Positions 42,960-53,829 of a DNA stretch of 64,000 nt are shown in pieces. Location: the NCBI GenBank assembly GCA_039000515.1, contig JBCFYV010011164.1:45067159-45131158 (forward strand). The letters run 5' to 3'. The notes under the pieces are model-generated. The model saw only the letters and a list, made by a program, of their open reading frames with translations, did no database searches and had not been told where the DNA came from. Position 1 is the first letter of the stretch. Each line of letters starts with the position of its first letter. The DNA is from Timema cristinae. Taxonomy: Eukaryota > Arthropoda > Insecta > Phasmatodea > Timematidae. Both the position numbers and the translations under genes were made by a program.

Positions 42960-44777
42960 TCAATATTAAGAGCCAAACATATATATATATAAAATTCTAT
43001 AGTTATGAATGTGCATAGTATTAAGAGCAAAACATGCATAACACAAAAATATTATAGGATTGCACTTAAGCAATAAAAAAGGCAAAATATTTGTAATTTA
43101 AAAAAATGTTTATAGGTCTGATGAACCCAGGCAATGTTAAGAGTAAAACTAAGAATATTTTTGCTATAGGTCTGAGTTTACGCAATATTGAAAGAAAAAC
43201 ATGTAGGCCCTATATTAAACAAATTACGTAATATTAGGAGCAAATCATGTATTTTATGTAAATTTTATAGGACTGAACTTACGCAATATAAAGAGGAAAA
43301 CATGTATTTTCTAAAAATGTTATTGGACTGAACCTATGCAATACCTATAATAACAAAACATGGATTTTATACAACTGTAGTAGGACAATCTATGCAATAT
43401 TAGGAGCAAAACATGTATTTTATGTAAATTTTATAGGAATGAACTTACGTAATATAAAGAGCAAAACATGTATTTTCTAAAAATGTTATTGGACTGAACC
43501 TATGCAATATTAAGAGCAAAACATGTATTTTCTAAAAATGTTATTGGACTGAACCTATGCAATACCTATAATAACAAAACATGGATTTTATACAACTGTA
43601 GTAGGACAATCTATGCAATATTAGGAGCAAAACATGTATTTTATGTAAATTTTATAGGACTGAACTTACGCAATATAAAGAGCAAAACATGTATTTTCTA
43701 AAAATGTTATTGGACTGAACCTATGCAATACCTATAATAACAAAACATGGATTTTATACAACTGTAGTAGGACAATCTATGCAATATTAGGAGCAAAACA
43801 TGTATTTTATGTAAATTTTATAGGACTGAACTTACGCAATATAAAGAGCAAAACATGTATTTTCTAAAAATGTTATTGGACTGAACCTATGCAATACCTA
43901 TAATAACAAAACATGGATTTTATACAACTGTAGTAGGACAATCTATGCAATATTAGGAGCAAAACATGTATTTTATGTAAATTTTATAGGACTGAACTTA
44001 CGCAATATAAAGAGCAAAACATGTATTTTCTAAAAATGTTATTGGACTGAACCTATGCAATATTAAGAGCAACACATGTATTTTATAAAAATGTTATAGG
44101 CTTAGATCGACGCATTATTAAGAGCAAAACATAATCTTTTTTTTTTAATGTTATAGGCCTGAACTTACGCGACATTGATGCCGGGATCATGATCAACTTA
44201 ACGTTAACTTAACGTAACTTAACATTCACTTAAAGTTAACTTAACTTATGTGTGAACACGATTCACTTAACTTAACGTAACAACTCGAGCCAAACATATG
44301 CATTCTCGAGTATGGGCTGTGGTTTTGTACTATTTGTAAATTGTAAATTTGTGAATGTTTACAGTTTTCAATCAATATAATAAATATCTATTACTAAACT
44401 TTTTTGATAAATTTAGTTCCCTATTTTAGTTTAATTATTTTGTTTCAATGTCTGATCACTAGAACTTACGCTAAAGAGTAAACATTGGTCATAATACCAA
44501 CAAATGAATTACTAAATAGCCCTGTTGACGTCACTCGCATAATAATTGGCTGGATAGATCACGTGATACCCTTCAAGTAACGTAAAGTAAAGTAAAAGAC
44601 CTCCCAAGACATCATTTACGTTAAGTTAACTGCAAGTCAACGTTAAGTTAAGTTCATCGTGATCGCTTCCATTTAAACACATGAGAAGGTCCTTTACGTT
44701 AAGTTACGTTAAGTTAACGTTAAGTTGATCGTGATCCTGGCATGAGAGCAGAATATAAATGTAAACAATCTTACCAA
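42960..44777. repeat. Minisatellite of about 55-bp monomers with a 166-bp higher-order unit
   Basis: The basic monomer is attaagagcaaaacatgtat followed by a t-rich part and aggactgaacttacgcaat. In the centre, three diverged monomers (types attaggagcaaaacatgta, ataaagagcaaaacatgtat and acctataataacaaaacatg) repeat as a 166-bp trimer: type 1 starts near 43399, 43620, 43785 and 43951, and the first interval carries one extra monomer (221 bp). The trimer copies are nearly identical, whereas edge monomers (42960-43200 and 44050-44170) are diverged. The array is interrupted at 44180-44741 by a MITE; the last monomer resumes at 44742 as atgagagcagaatataaatg. Confidence 0.95.
44180..44741 (+). mobile_element. 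AT-flanked MITE, copy 1, inserted in the minisatellite
   Basis: Ends gccgggatcatgatcaactt and gttgatcgtgatcctggc are inverted repeats, flanked on both sides by AT (44178-44179 and 44742-44743). Subterminal regions are packed with ttaacgtt / aacttaacgt words on both sides. The interior has no coding frame but contains tgacgtcac (a CRE-type palindrome) and atcacgtgat. A 2-bp AT duplication is known for ISL2EU-type (PIF/Harbinger-related) transposons; assignment by target site only. The interrupted array monomer proves the boundaries. Confidence 0.92.
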
Positions 44778-44779
44778 CC

Positions 44780-45285
44780 TATCTTTCTACCGTAATTTCA
44801 GCATACAAAATAAAATGATCGTGGTGTTGTCACGCATATCAAATATCCAACTCGGGGGGGAATTAATCAAGTGTCATTGTTTGAAAATTGAGGTGGTCGG
44901 CACTGTATATCTACCTACTCCGTGTTCCAAAAGCAATGAAACTCCCCTCTCTCGTCTAGTCTCGTCTCCGCGACTGTGTAACACGTCCACATCCCTATGA
45001 TATTATGCACGGAGGTGATAATTGGCTACATGTCCTTCGTGGGTGGCCGTGAACTTACACGTATAGAGGTCATGTTCCGCGACCCTACTGGTGGAGAGGT
45101 CACGTGTCGTCGAAAACAACCCGTGGGGAACAAGCTTATTGACTATATGTTATAATTTTTTTTTTTAAAAACACATAAAACGTGTTAAATTTACGATGCA
45201 TTTATAACTAACGATCCAACCAAACACAATTTTTATCAGTTGAATTTTATGAAGCTCTTTTTTTTTTAACGTACGTCAATAAAAC
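44780..45285. other. Unassigned patch, less AT-rich
   Basis: The plus-strand frame 44815-45000 (61 codons) has no recognisable domain. ggccgtgaacttacacgtat and gtggagaggtcacgtgtcgt near 45045-45115 raise GC content locally. No repeat was recognised. Confidence 0.3.
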
Positions 45286-45288
45286 ACA

Positions 45289-45372
45289 TTGATAGTCAAG
45301 GGGTCTAAGGTGTTAGATTCACATTGTACTTGAAGATTGGGGTTTGAACTCCGGCCGGGTTCAGGAAGGGTT
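45289..45372 (+). mobile_element. SINE family C head fragment
   Basis: gtcaaggggtctaaggtgtt, tagattcacattgtacttga and ggtttgaactccggccgggt give head to B box; the body is missing. Confidence 0.55.
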
Positions 45373-45436
45373 ATTTTTCACATTTGATTTTCCCGATTTT
45401 TGCATCTTAGCTCCACGCAGATTGGAGTGTGTTTAC

Positions 45437-45680
45437 CTGCTTATGAGGCTGCATGGTCTAAGACGTCACTTTGGCGTTAAACTAAATTGCTGATGACAGG
45501 GTCATATGGGTTCAAATCCCGGTCGGGTGTACTCAGAATGGTTTTCCAAAATTGTTTTCCATGTTTCCTCCACGAAAATGTAGGCACATTTCCTTTAAAA
45601 TGCCACATTTCTCATCCCTAAATCAAAAGTACATATACGTATAACCTGAACAGATAGTAAAACAAACGTGGTGCTAAAAT
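45437..45680 (+). mobile_element. SINE family C copy
   Basis: gcttatgaggctgcatggtc, taagacgtcactttggcgtt, ggttcaaatcccggtcgggt, cctccacgaaaatgtaggca and the tail ataacctgaacagatagtaa...gtggtgctaaaat, lying head-to-tail behind the previous fragment. Confidence 0.85.
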
Positions 45681-45689
45681 AAAGTTTAC

Positions 45690-46161
45690 TTCCTCTAAGG
45701 CGTTTAAGCTATCTTCTTTCTCTCTCTCTCTTTCTTCTTTAAAATTAGTCGTTAGTAAACTACTTTATTAAACTTAAAAATAAAACACTATTATACAAAT
45801 ATTCGAAGGAAAATCATACAGAAACATGATTGTAAAGACAAGTTCTTTAATGAAGTCTTTGGGTGTTCAAATCTCTCTTTTACTTGTCAGAATCATGAAC
45901 TGAGTCCAAATGCTTGTTTAGAAACACATTTATAATATATAAAATGTTTAACTAAATATTGGGGAACACCAATGGTTCATAAGTTCATCTTAGGTATGCT
46001 AATCAAAAAATTACTAACCCTGCGTGTCCCATATTCATGTCCTCCTCCTTAGCAACGGTGATTTGAAATAAATACAACGATTTATAAGTTAAATCTCTAA
46101 GTAGAAGTCACGTAATTTGCATACGACTTAATTTACATAGCTAAACACTTACTACAGTTGT
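45690..46161. other. Unassigned AT-rich stretch
   Basis: Contains a short (TC)n run near 45716-45735. Nothing else was recognised. Confidence 0.4.
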
Positions 46162-46169
46162 CCTCTAAC

Positions 46170-46172
<3 letters not shown>

Positions 46173-46205
<33 letters not shown>

Positions 46206-46336
46206 GCACCGCGTCTTACTACCCGTTCGGGTATCCGCACTTACGCTAATGTGTAATGGTAGGGTGATTGTGAGATGAAATGAAGGACCTACGTTTAACG
46301 TGGAATCCGAACCACGGTGGAGGCCTGGCATTCCCC
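46173..46336 (-). mobile_element. SINE family A, 5'-truncated, minus strand, with target-site duplication
   Basis: (TTA)n, tail complement cgtcttactacccgttcggg, body accacggtggaggcctggca; the head is missing. The direct repeat cctctaactta at 46162-46172 and 46337-46347 brackets it. Confidence 0.95.
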
Positions 46337-46349
46337 CCTCTAACTTAAA

Positions 46350-46745
46350 TAAATATCACTGCCATCTCTTATTCCTTCTTTTTTTAAATTTTGAGAGTGT
46401 TTCTCAATGCTGAACAATATACATTATCAATAAAAATACTAAATTACATTTACAAAATGACAAACTAGAACATTTATAATATAAGTAGGATTATTAAACC
46501 CTATAAGAAGACTCAATTTACACTTTGTATGGCATCTTCCCGTTTATCTCGATTCGTTTATTTTCTAATCATAGTTTTCCATTGAACACACTACGCTGTA
46601 CGACCAGTTGGTTAATTAATGGTCGACCTCTTCTCCTTCTGCCCTCAAGTTCTCCCTTTTGAATCATCTTCGGGATACGGGTGTGTTCCAGTTTTTGTAC
46701 GTAACCTTTACCATCTTATTTTGTTCCTATCGATCTTTACCACCG
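46350..46745. other. Unassigned stretch between SINEs
   Basis: AT-rich to about 46600, then a moderately GC-richer 140 bp. No family was recognised. Confidence 0.4.
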
Positions 46746-46748
46746 ATA

Positions 46749-47040
46749 GTTGACCTGTCGGTCTAGGGTAAGGTGTCAGACTTCTGTGCTGGGGGTCCGG
46801 GGTTCAATCCTTGGTCCTGGTACAGATTTATCTGATTGCCAAACCCTTCTTCACCTCTGACAAGACGTTATTTACCCACTTGAGAATGTGGGAATGCCAG
46901 GCCTCCATCGTGGTTCGGATCCCACGTTAAACTGTAGATCCTCCATTTCATCTCACAATACACCGTACTACTATACACATTAGCGTAAGTGCGTATAACC
47001 GAAGGTATAAAACGTGGTAAATAATAATAATAAAATAAAA
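46749..47040 (+). mobile_element. SINE family A copy with a small internal insertion
   Basis: Head gttgacctgtcggtctaggg, B box ggttcaatccttgg, body cttcacctctgacaagacgt, then an extra tatttacccacttgag relative to other copies, then ccatcgtggttcggatccca and a degraded 3' domain (ataaccgaaggtataaaacg). The (AAT)n tail runs into the tail of the reversed family B copy that follows, a tail-to-tail junction. Confidence 0.88.
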
Positions 47041-47051
47041 TAATAATAATA

Positions 47052-47199
47052 TTTAGCACCATGCCTTACTACCCGTTCGGTTATACGCTTTAAATACTAC
47101 TTACGCTAATGAATTAGAATTGGGAAGGTTTATTAGAGAGTGAACCCGCATTGCGTGGAGGAGGTGGTAAACCATTTAGGAAAATCACTCCAGTGCGGG
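47052..47199 (-). mobile_element. SINE family B, minus strand, interrupted by a family C SINE
   Basis: Tail complement agcaccatgccttactaccc, gttcggttatacgc, tgaacccgcattgcgtggag, ggtaaaccatttaggaaaat, then cut at tccagtgcggg. The expected tRNA-like head does not resume beyond the inserted SINE; the sequence after 47457 (tattgagtaaggaacgaaac) is not recognisably family B. Confidence 0.8.
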
Positions 47200-47446
47200 C
47201 CTGCCTTATTGGCCGCATGGTCTAACGCGCTACTCTCATATTAAACTAGAATGAGGAGGACAGGGAGATTAGGATTTGAGCCCGGTCGGTTGCACTGAGG
47301 TTTTTACCTAAACGGTCTTCCTTTATCCCTCCACGCAAATTTGGGTGCACTTTATCTAAATTAAACTTCTTTATCCTTAATACATTAGTGTAACTAGTAA
47401 ATAGGTGTAAAACCCGAATGGGTAGTAAAAGTGGTGCTAAAAAATA
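47200..47446 (+). mobile_element. SINE family C, nested in a family B SINE, with target-site duplication
   Basis: Head cctgccttattggccgcatg, ctaacgcgctactctcatat, a B box in ggatttgagcccggtcggtt, body ctccacgcaaatttgggtgc, tail cattagtgtaactagtaaat and acccgaatgggtagtaaaag. The direct repeat tccagtgcggg at 47189-47199 and 47447-47457 marks the insertion, so family C was active after this family B copy landed. Confidence 0.95.
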
Positions 47447-47489
47447 TCCAGTGCGGGTATTGAGTAAGGAACGAAACCATAAGACTTGC

Positions 47490-47782
<293 letters not shown>

Positions 47783-47789
47783 AATAATT

Positions 47790-48840
47790 AGTGATTGATC
47801 ACTTCGTCATTAGTGTTTGTTGAGATATTGCTAATTACCTATCATTTCTAGAAAAAACCTACCTGACATATGAGACTATGATCACACATGACTCATGAGA
47901 GTCTCTCACTTAGACCCAAGTAGAGTAATGTGGATCCATTTCAAGGCCACTATGGACCTGGGAAACTAGGATTGATAAGAAAACACAGGCTATTATTTTT
48001 GTCTGGATAAAACAGAGTAAGCACAGGACATTTCTTAAAACACAAACTAGAAAAATACTGGAATATTTGTGAATTCTAGATATTTAACTATAATCTTTGA
48101 GTAATAGCCCTGTGCACAAAATAAAGGGTGAGCTGAGATATCATGCACGCTAAAAAAAAGTACCCTCTCATCCTTTTCTTCTTGAAACATTCGGTTGGTA
48201 AACGAATGCATAATATATTTCTCCAAAAAGTAAAAAAAAAAAGGTCCTAAACACCATTTGCATGACCCCACACCAGTCACTTTGATGAAAAATGAAATTT
48301 AATTGCTCTATACAGTACCCTAGTCCTCGTAAAAGTGTCTGGTGAATTGGAAATCTCCTCTGGAAAGTGGAAAACACAAAACATTTTTATTAAGAAAATA
48401 GTGGCAACCCTAGTTTATCTATAAAAGGGTTGTAGGTTGAATCTTCGTTTGTTTTATTGATCGTAAGCTTACTCGGTCTCTTTCGGAAATGCATCGTGCA
48501 ATGCGACAACCCATCAATTTAAGCTAGTTTAAAGTCGTGGTGTGACTTTTGTGTTTGTGAACAGGGGTGTATCTACAACTGTTAATCAGGAGTCGACAAA
48601 ATTTGGATTAAATCACAAGCTCAACGAACAAATTGGGTTGTAATGGGATGCTGATGGCAAGTTGGAAGGTGTCTGATAAATGATATTTAATGCTTTAACA
48701 CAGTTTAGATCTCCCTAATTAGATCATACAAATTATCTTAAATATACTTATTTCGATGGTTATATTCACTAAATTTACCCGTGATATATTTTAGATACAT
48801 TCCCCCAACAAGAGGAAATATTCTACCTTCCCCCACCCCT
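47790..48840. other. Unassigned stretch
   Basis: Overlapping minus-strand frames at 48047-48280 and 48168-48377 have no recognisable domain. No repeat family was identified. Confidence 0.35.
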
Positions 48841-48855
48841 TTCCCCATATTAGTA

Positions 48856-49135
48856 TTATTAGTATTAGCACCGCGTCTTACTACCCGTTCGGGTTATACG
48901 CACTTACGCTAATGTGTAATGGTAGGGTGGATTGTGAGATGAAATGAAGAACCTACAGTTTAACGTGGAATCCGAACCACGGTGGAGGCCTGGCATTCCC
49001 TGCATTCACAAGATGTCTTGTCAGAGGTGAGGAAGGGTTTGGAAATCAGATAAATCTGTGCCGGGACCGAGGATTGAACCCCGGCCGCCAGCACAGAAGT
49101 CTGACACCTTACCCCTAGACCACCAGGTCACCTCA
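48856..49135 (-). mobile_element. SINE family A, full length, minus strand, with 12-bp target-site duplication
   Basis: A short attattagt tail, tail complement cgtcttactacccgttcggg, body accacggtggaggcctggca, gatgtcttgtcagaggtgag, B-box complement ggattgaaccccggcc and head complement ccctagaccaccaggtcacc. The direct repeat cccatattagta at 48844-48855 and 49136-49147 is exact. With intact boxes and low divergence this is one of the youngest copies. Confidence 0.96.
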
Positions 49136-49284
49136 CCCATATTAGTAAATTACACTCATGTTAGTACATAATTCAATTTTTTCTCGTGATCCCTTCTGGA
49201 AGCATCAGAACATATATCTGGCACTTTAAACCAACTCGGAATCAAATTTGTTTGTATTTCCATCAGCCTCACCTCAGCACGTAT

Positions 49285-49799
49285 TTCCGGGATCACGATC
49301 AACTTAACGTAAAGGATCTTCTCGTGTTTTTAAATGGAAGCAATCACGATGAGTTATCTTAACGTTACAATTGCAGTTATCACGTGATCTAGCCAGCCAA
49401 TCATTTTGCGAGTGACGTCATCAGGGCTATTTAGTAAGTCATTTGTTGGTTTTATGATCAAGGTTTACTCTTTAGTTTAAGTTCTAGTGGTCAGACATTA
49501 AAACACAATAATTAAACGAAAATAGGAAAGCTAAATTTATCAAAAAAGTTTAGTAGTAGATATGTAATATATCGACTGAAAACTATAAACATTCACATCT
49601 CATCACTTTACAAATAGTGCACATAACAGATCATACTCGATAATGCAGATTTTTGTCTCGAGTTGTTACGTTAAGTTACGTGAGTTGTGATCACAAATAC
49701 ATTTAACTAAGTTAAGTGAACCTTAAGTGAACGTTACGTTAGTTAAAGTTTAAGTGAACTTTTACGTTAAGTCAAAGTTAAGTTGATCGTGATCCCGGC
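49285..49799 (-). mobile_element. AT-flanked MITE, copy 2, reverse orientation
   Basis: Matches copy 1 in reverse: ttccgggatcacgatcaact at the left and gttgatcgtgatcccggc at the right, with internal gagtgacgtcatcagggcta and gtttactctttagtttaag. Flanked by AT at 49283-49284 and 49800-49801. About 47 bp shorter than the other copies, mainly in the left subterminal ttaacgtt-rich part. Confidence 0.92.
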
Positions 49800-49877
49800 A
49801 TAATTCGTTTATGTTCTTTCCTTATGGGAACTTCCTTAACGAAGTTTTCGTAACACTCAACGGATACAGATCGTTAT

Positions 49878-50438
49878 GCCGGGATCACGATCAACTTAAC
49901 GTTAACTTGACGTAATTTAAAGTAACGTTCAATTAAAGTTAACTTAACTTATGTGTGATCACGATTCACTTAGCTTAACGTAACAACTCGAGCAAAACAT
50001 ATGCATTCTCGAGTATTATCTGTGGTTTTGTACTATTTGTAAAGTGATGATCTGTGAATGTTTACAGTTTTCAATCAATATAATAAATATATAATTTTTT
50101 TTGATAAATTTAGTTCCCTATTTTAGTTTAATTATTTTGTTTCAATGTCTGATGACTAGAACTTACACTAAAGAGTAAACATTGGTCATAATACCAACAA
50201 ATGAATTACTAAATAGCCCTGTTGACGTCACTCGCATATTGATTGGCTGGCTAGATCACGTGATACCCTTCAAGTAACGTAAAGTAAAGTAAAAGACCTC
50301 CCAAGACATCTCTTACGTTAAGTTAACTGCAAGTCAACGTTAAGCTAGGTGCATCGTGATCGCTTCCATTTAAACACACGTGGAGGTCCTTTACGTTAAG
50401 TTAAGTTAAGTTAACGTTAAGTTGATCGTGATCACGGC
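49878..50438 (+). mobile_element. AT-flanked MITE, copy 3
   Basis: Ends gccgggatcacgatcaactt and gttgatcgtgatcacggc, flanked by AT at 49876-49877 and 50439-50440. The interior is nearly identical to copy 1 (for example atgacgtc-type CRE site and ccaacaaatgaattactaaa). Lies 78 bp from copy 2 in opposite orientation, so the two form a large inverted repeat. Confidence 0.94.
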
Positions 50439-50440
50439 AT

Positions 50441-50965
50441 TACCCAGGGCAATATTTCTGGATACGGCGAGAAGAGGAGACAAAGGGAGAGCAATAAATT
50501 CATAGATTAATATCAAATATATTTTCTATCAAATAGAGGAATACAATAATTTTGATTGTTTACCTTGATAACAATTTAAATTTTAATAGATTAGCACTGA
50601 ATATTGTACGTAATTTTAAACTCAAGGTTGCTCAGCAAAGTATAACGAATACATAAATGAACTCTAATTATAACACTTAATATGTGAGATATATAAAGTT
50701 TGATTATTCAAATATAAAACTGCATTTGGACAAAAATGGTATTTTCACGAGCTGTCCTCAAAAACCGTCAACGCATCTCAAATGCATGCTTTAGAACATT
50801 TAATTTTTTTGTTACAGAACACGTCACATGTCCGCTGAAAAACACAGTTCAAGAAAAAAAAAAAAACTGAAACTACTCAAAACTAAGGGTATATTTTGTG
50901 TGAACACGGCCTCATTAGCATTACCTATAATGTTTCCGCAACATTGGACTAGTTCCGGATAATTC
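50441..50965. other. Unassigned AT-rich stretch
   Basis: No repeats or domains were recognised between the MITE pair and the next minisatellite. Confidence 0.4.
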
Positions 50966-50968
50966 ACT

Positions 50969-51815
50969 AGCAGCTCGTGAGCTCCCTCTGACCAATCGTT
51001 TAAATTCAGCTCACAAGCTCCTCTCGACACATCGATTAGATACAGCTCACAAGCTCCCTCTGACACATCGTTTAGATACAGCTCACAAGCTCCCTTTGAC
51101 CCATCGTTTAGATACAGCTCACAATCTTCCTTCTTACCCATCGTTTAAATACAGCTCACAATCTCCCTCTGACACATCGATTAGATACAGCTCACAAGCT
51201 CCCTTTCACCCATCGTTTAGATACAGCTCACAAGCTCCCTCTGACCTATCATTTGGATACAGCTCACAAGCTCCCTTTGACCCATCGTTTAGATACAGCT
51301 AACAAGCTCCCTTTGACCATCGTTTAGATACAGCTCACAAGCTCCCTTTGACCCATCGTTTAGATACAGCTCACAATCTTCCTTCTTACCCATCGTTAAA
51401 TAAGTCACAGCTCCTCTGACACATCATAGATACAGCTCACAAGCTCCCTTTGACATCGTATACAGCTCACAATCTTCCTTCTTACCATGTTTAAATACAG
51501 CTCACAACTCCTTGAACATCGATTGATACAGCTCACAAGTCTTGACCCATCGTTAGATACAGCTAACAAGCTCCCTCTGACCTATCTTTGGATACAGCTA
51601 CAAGCTCCTTTGTACATCGTTTAGATACACTAAAAAGCTCCCTATTGACCCATGGTTGGAATACAGCTCACAAGCTCTTGACATCGTTTAATACAGCTCA
51701 CAAGCCTCTATGACCCATCGTTTAGTACAGCTAACAAGCTCCCTTTGACCCATCGTTTGATCAGCTCACAAGCTCCTCTGTAACTTCATTTGGATCAGCT
51801 AACATGCTCCATACA
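50969..51815. repeat. 36-bp minisatellite, about 23 copies
   Basis: The unit is acagctcacaagctcccttt followed by gacccatcgtttagat. Left-half units are regular, with the period a multiple of three, so both strands stay open (12-residue repeats; minus-strand frame 50824-51141, plus-strand frame 51096-51302), but these are not genes. From about 51395 onward units carry frequent 1-4 bp deletions (for example gttaaataagtcacagctcc), either genuine decay or assembly error. Confidence 0.95.
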
Positions 51816-51829
51816 CCACCATACACTGG

Positions 51830-52535
51830 CTCGAAATATCTCTGATTCGAGTTTATCACCTTTTCTATTAAACTAATCAGCATTGAGTCAATTAGATCGA
51901 TACGGCAATCGTTGTGTCTCAGTTGAATATTGACAAAGCTTTAACTTTCATGATTCGGATCATCTAACAGTAACGCTGTTGTACTGGAGGAGGAAGGTCT
52001 AATTTTACAGTGTTACATGAGTAAGATGGAGGTATATCCGTGCTACGTAACACAGTATACTTTTAAATGCTGGAAAATAATTTTACTACTCATGTTTTCC
52101 CTTTAGTAAACATACTTATAACTTCCATTTTGATTTTATTAATTCTAAATCCTTTTTACTGAACTAAGCTCCCTTTGAAATGATGACACCTTCTTTAGTG
52201 AACAGTTACGTAACGCAGTTAGGATAAAGCCAGGGTAAGGTCTCAGGGTGCTATATGGGGTCAGTAGAAAGTAAGGAAAGCGTTACGTTTATGGATTATT
52301 CCTTGTGTTATGAATAACACATAAACTGTTTTACTACCCTATTTATATAGCCTATAAGCTTGTGAACATACTTAAAGTTGAAATTTCTATTCTTAAAAGT
52401 CAAAAAATACACATATTGTTGATTATTAATAGTGACAATGTCGGATCCAAAGGTAGCGTATAGGAGCTATACTGATTTTAGTGAATGATATATTAACAGC
52501 TGTTCACAAACATGTATGCATTTGTAATTCCCTCC
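51830..52535. other. Unassigned stretch between two arrays
   Basis: No repeats, transposon ends or domains were recognised. Confidence 0.4.
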
Positions 52536-52539
52536 GCTC

Positions 52540-53300
52540 TGTTGTCCTACTAACAGCTACACCTAGTAACGTCCCTGTTTGTCCTAATAACAGCTACACC
52601 TAGTAACTTTCATGTTTGTCCTACTAACAGCTACACCTAGTAACGTCCTGTTTGTCCTATAACAGCTTACACCTAGTAACTTCATGTTTGTCCTACTAAC
52701 AGATACACCTATAACTCTCTGTCCTACTAACAGCTACACCTAGTACGTGTCTGTCCTAATAACAGCTACACCTAGTAACTTTCATGTTTGTCCTACTAAC
52801 AGCTACACCTAGTAACGTCTCTGTCCTACTAACAGCTACACCTAGTAACGTCTCTGTCCTACTAACCAACAGCTACACCTAGTAACGTCCCTGTTTGTCC
52901 TACTAACAGCTACACCTAGTAACGTGTCTGTCCTACTAACGTACCTAGTAACGTCTGTTCTCTACTAACAGCTACACCTAGTAACGTCCTTGTTCTTCCT
53001 ACTAACAGCTACACCTAGTAACGTCCCTGTTTGTCCTACTAACAGCTACACCTAGTAACGTTCTGTCCTACTAACAACTACACCTAGTAACGTCCCTGTC
53101 TGTCCTACTAACAGCTACACCTAGTAACGTCCTTGTTCTTCCTACTAACAACTACACCTAGTAACGTGTCTGTCCTACTAACAGCTACACCTAGTAACGT
53201 CTCTGTCCTACTAACAGCTACACCTAGTAACTTTCATGTTTGTCCTACTAACAGCTACACCTAGTAACGTGTCTGTCCTACTAACAGCTATACCTAGTAA
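52540..53300. repeat. About 30-37 bp minisatellite, roughly 22 copies
   Basis: Core tcctactaacagctacacct followed by agtaacgtc and a variable ctgt / cctgtttg / ttcatgtttg joint that sets unit length. Units with the three joint types are interspersed, indicating shuffling within the array. Some units are shortened (for example gtcctactaacgtacctagt). Confidence 0.95.
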
Positions 53301-53436
53301 AGCTATAGGCCCACTTGGTATCTAGCGTTTAGGAATTGTTGCTCTACTATTACAGCGCCGAGTAAACTTACTCACTCCCAAGCCATCATAGTAAAATAAC
53401 TCAGGTTACAGGGGATTGGGTTTTTGCCCTCGTGAC

Positions 53437-53827
53437 CTAACGTGGGAATGTAGTGGACGAGAAAAAAGGCCAGGGTTTTTGCTGTTTTTATAGAAAAATA
53501 CTTTTTGACGAGATTAAATAAAATATTGCTTATGTACAAATATAGAGTTTAATTTTCTTCCCATGATGATACCAACATTGGTTGAATATCTATCATAAAT
53601 ATTGCGCCATTAGATGACAAATTTTTTAAATGAAAAGAAAATTTTATCACTAAATTTCAAGACACACTTGATACATAATCAAGAACTGTTGATATCACCC
53701 TGTGAAGAAAGTTAAACTTTGTAAGAGTATTTGATGTATAATGACAAAAAAAAGTTCAAATAATGTTTTGATATAAAAATTGCAAAGACACTTAGCTTTT
53801 ATCGCGTCACCTACATCCCCACCTTAA
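53437..53827. mobile_element. TTAA-flanked MITE, copy 2
   Basis: Right end cgcgtcacctacatccccac then cttaa is well preserved; left end ctaacgtgggaatgtagtgg then acgagaaaa is its imperfect inverse. Collinear with copy 1 at 17477-17864 over the whole length (catgatgata, ttgatatcaccctgtgaaga, ttttgatataaaaattgcaa) but diverged. Non-coding. Confidence 0.8.
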
Positions 53828-53829
53828 GG

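Noticed and set aside
50824..51141. 105-codon minus-strand frame with 12-residue repeats resembling a repeat protein
   Set aside because: Translation of the 36-bp array; the opposite strand is also open and the pattern collapses where units lose bases.
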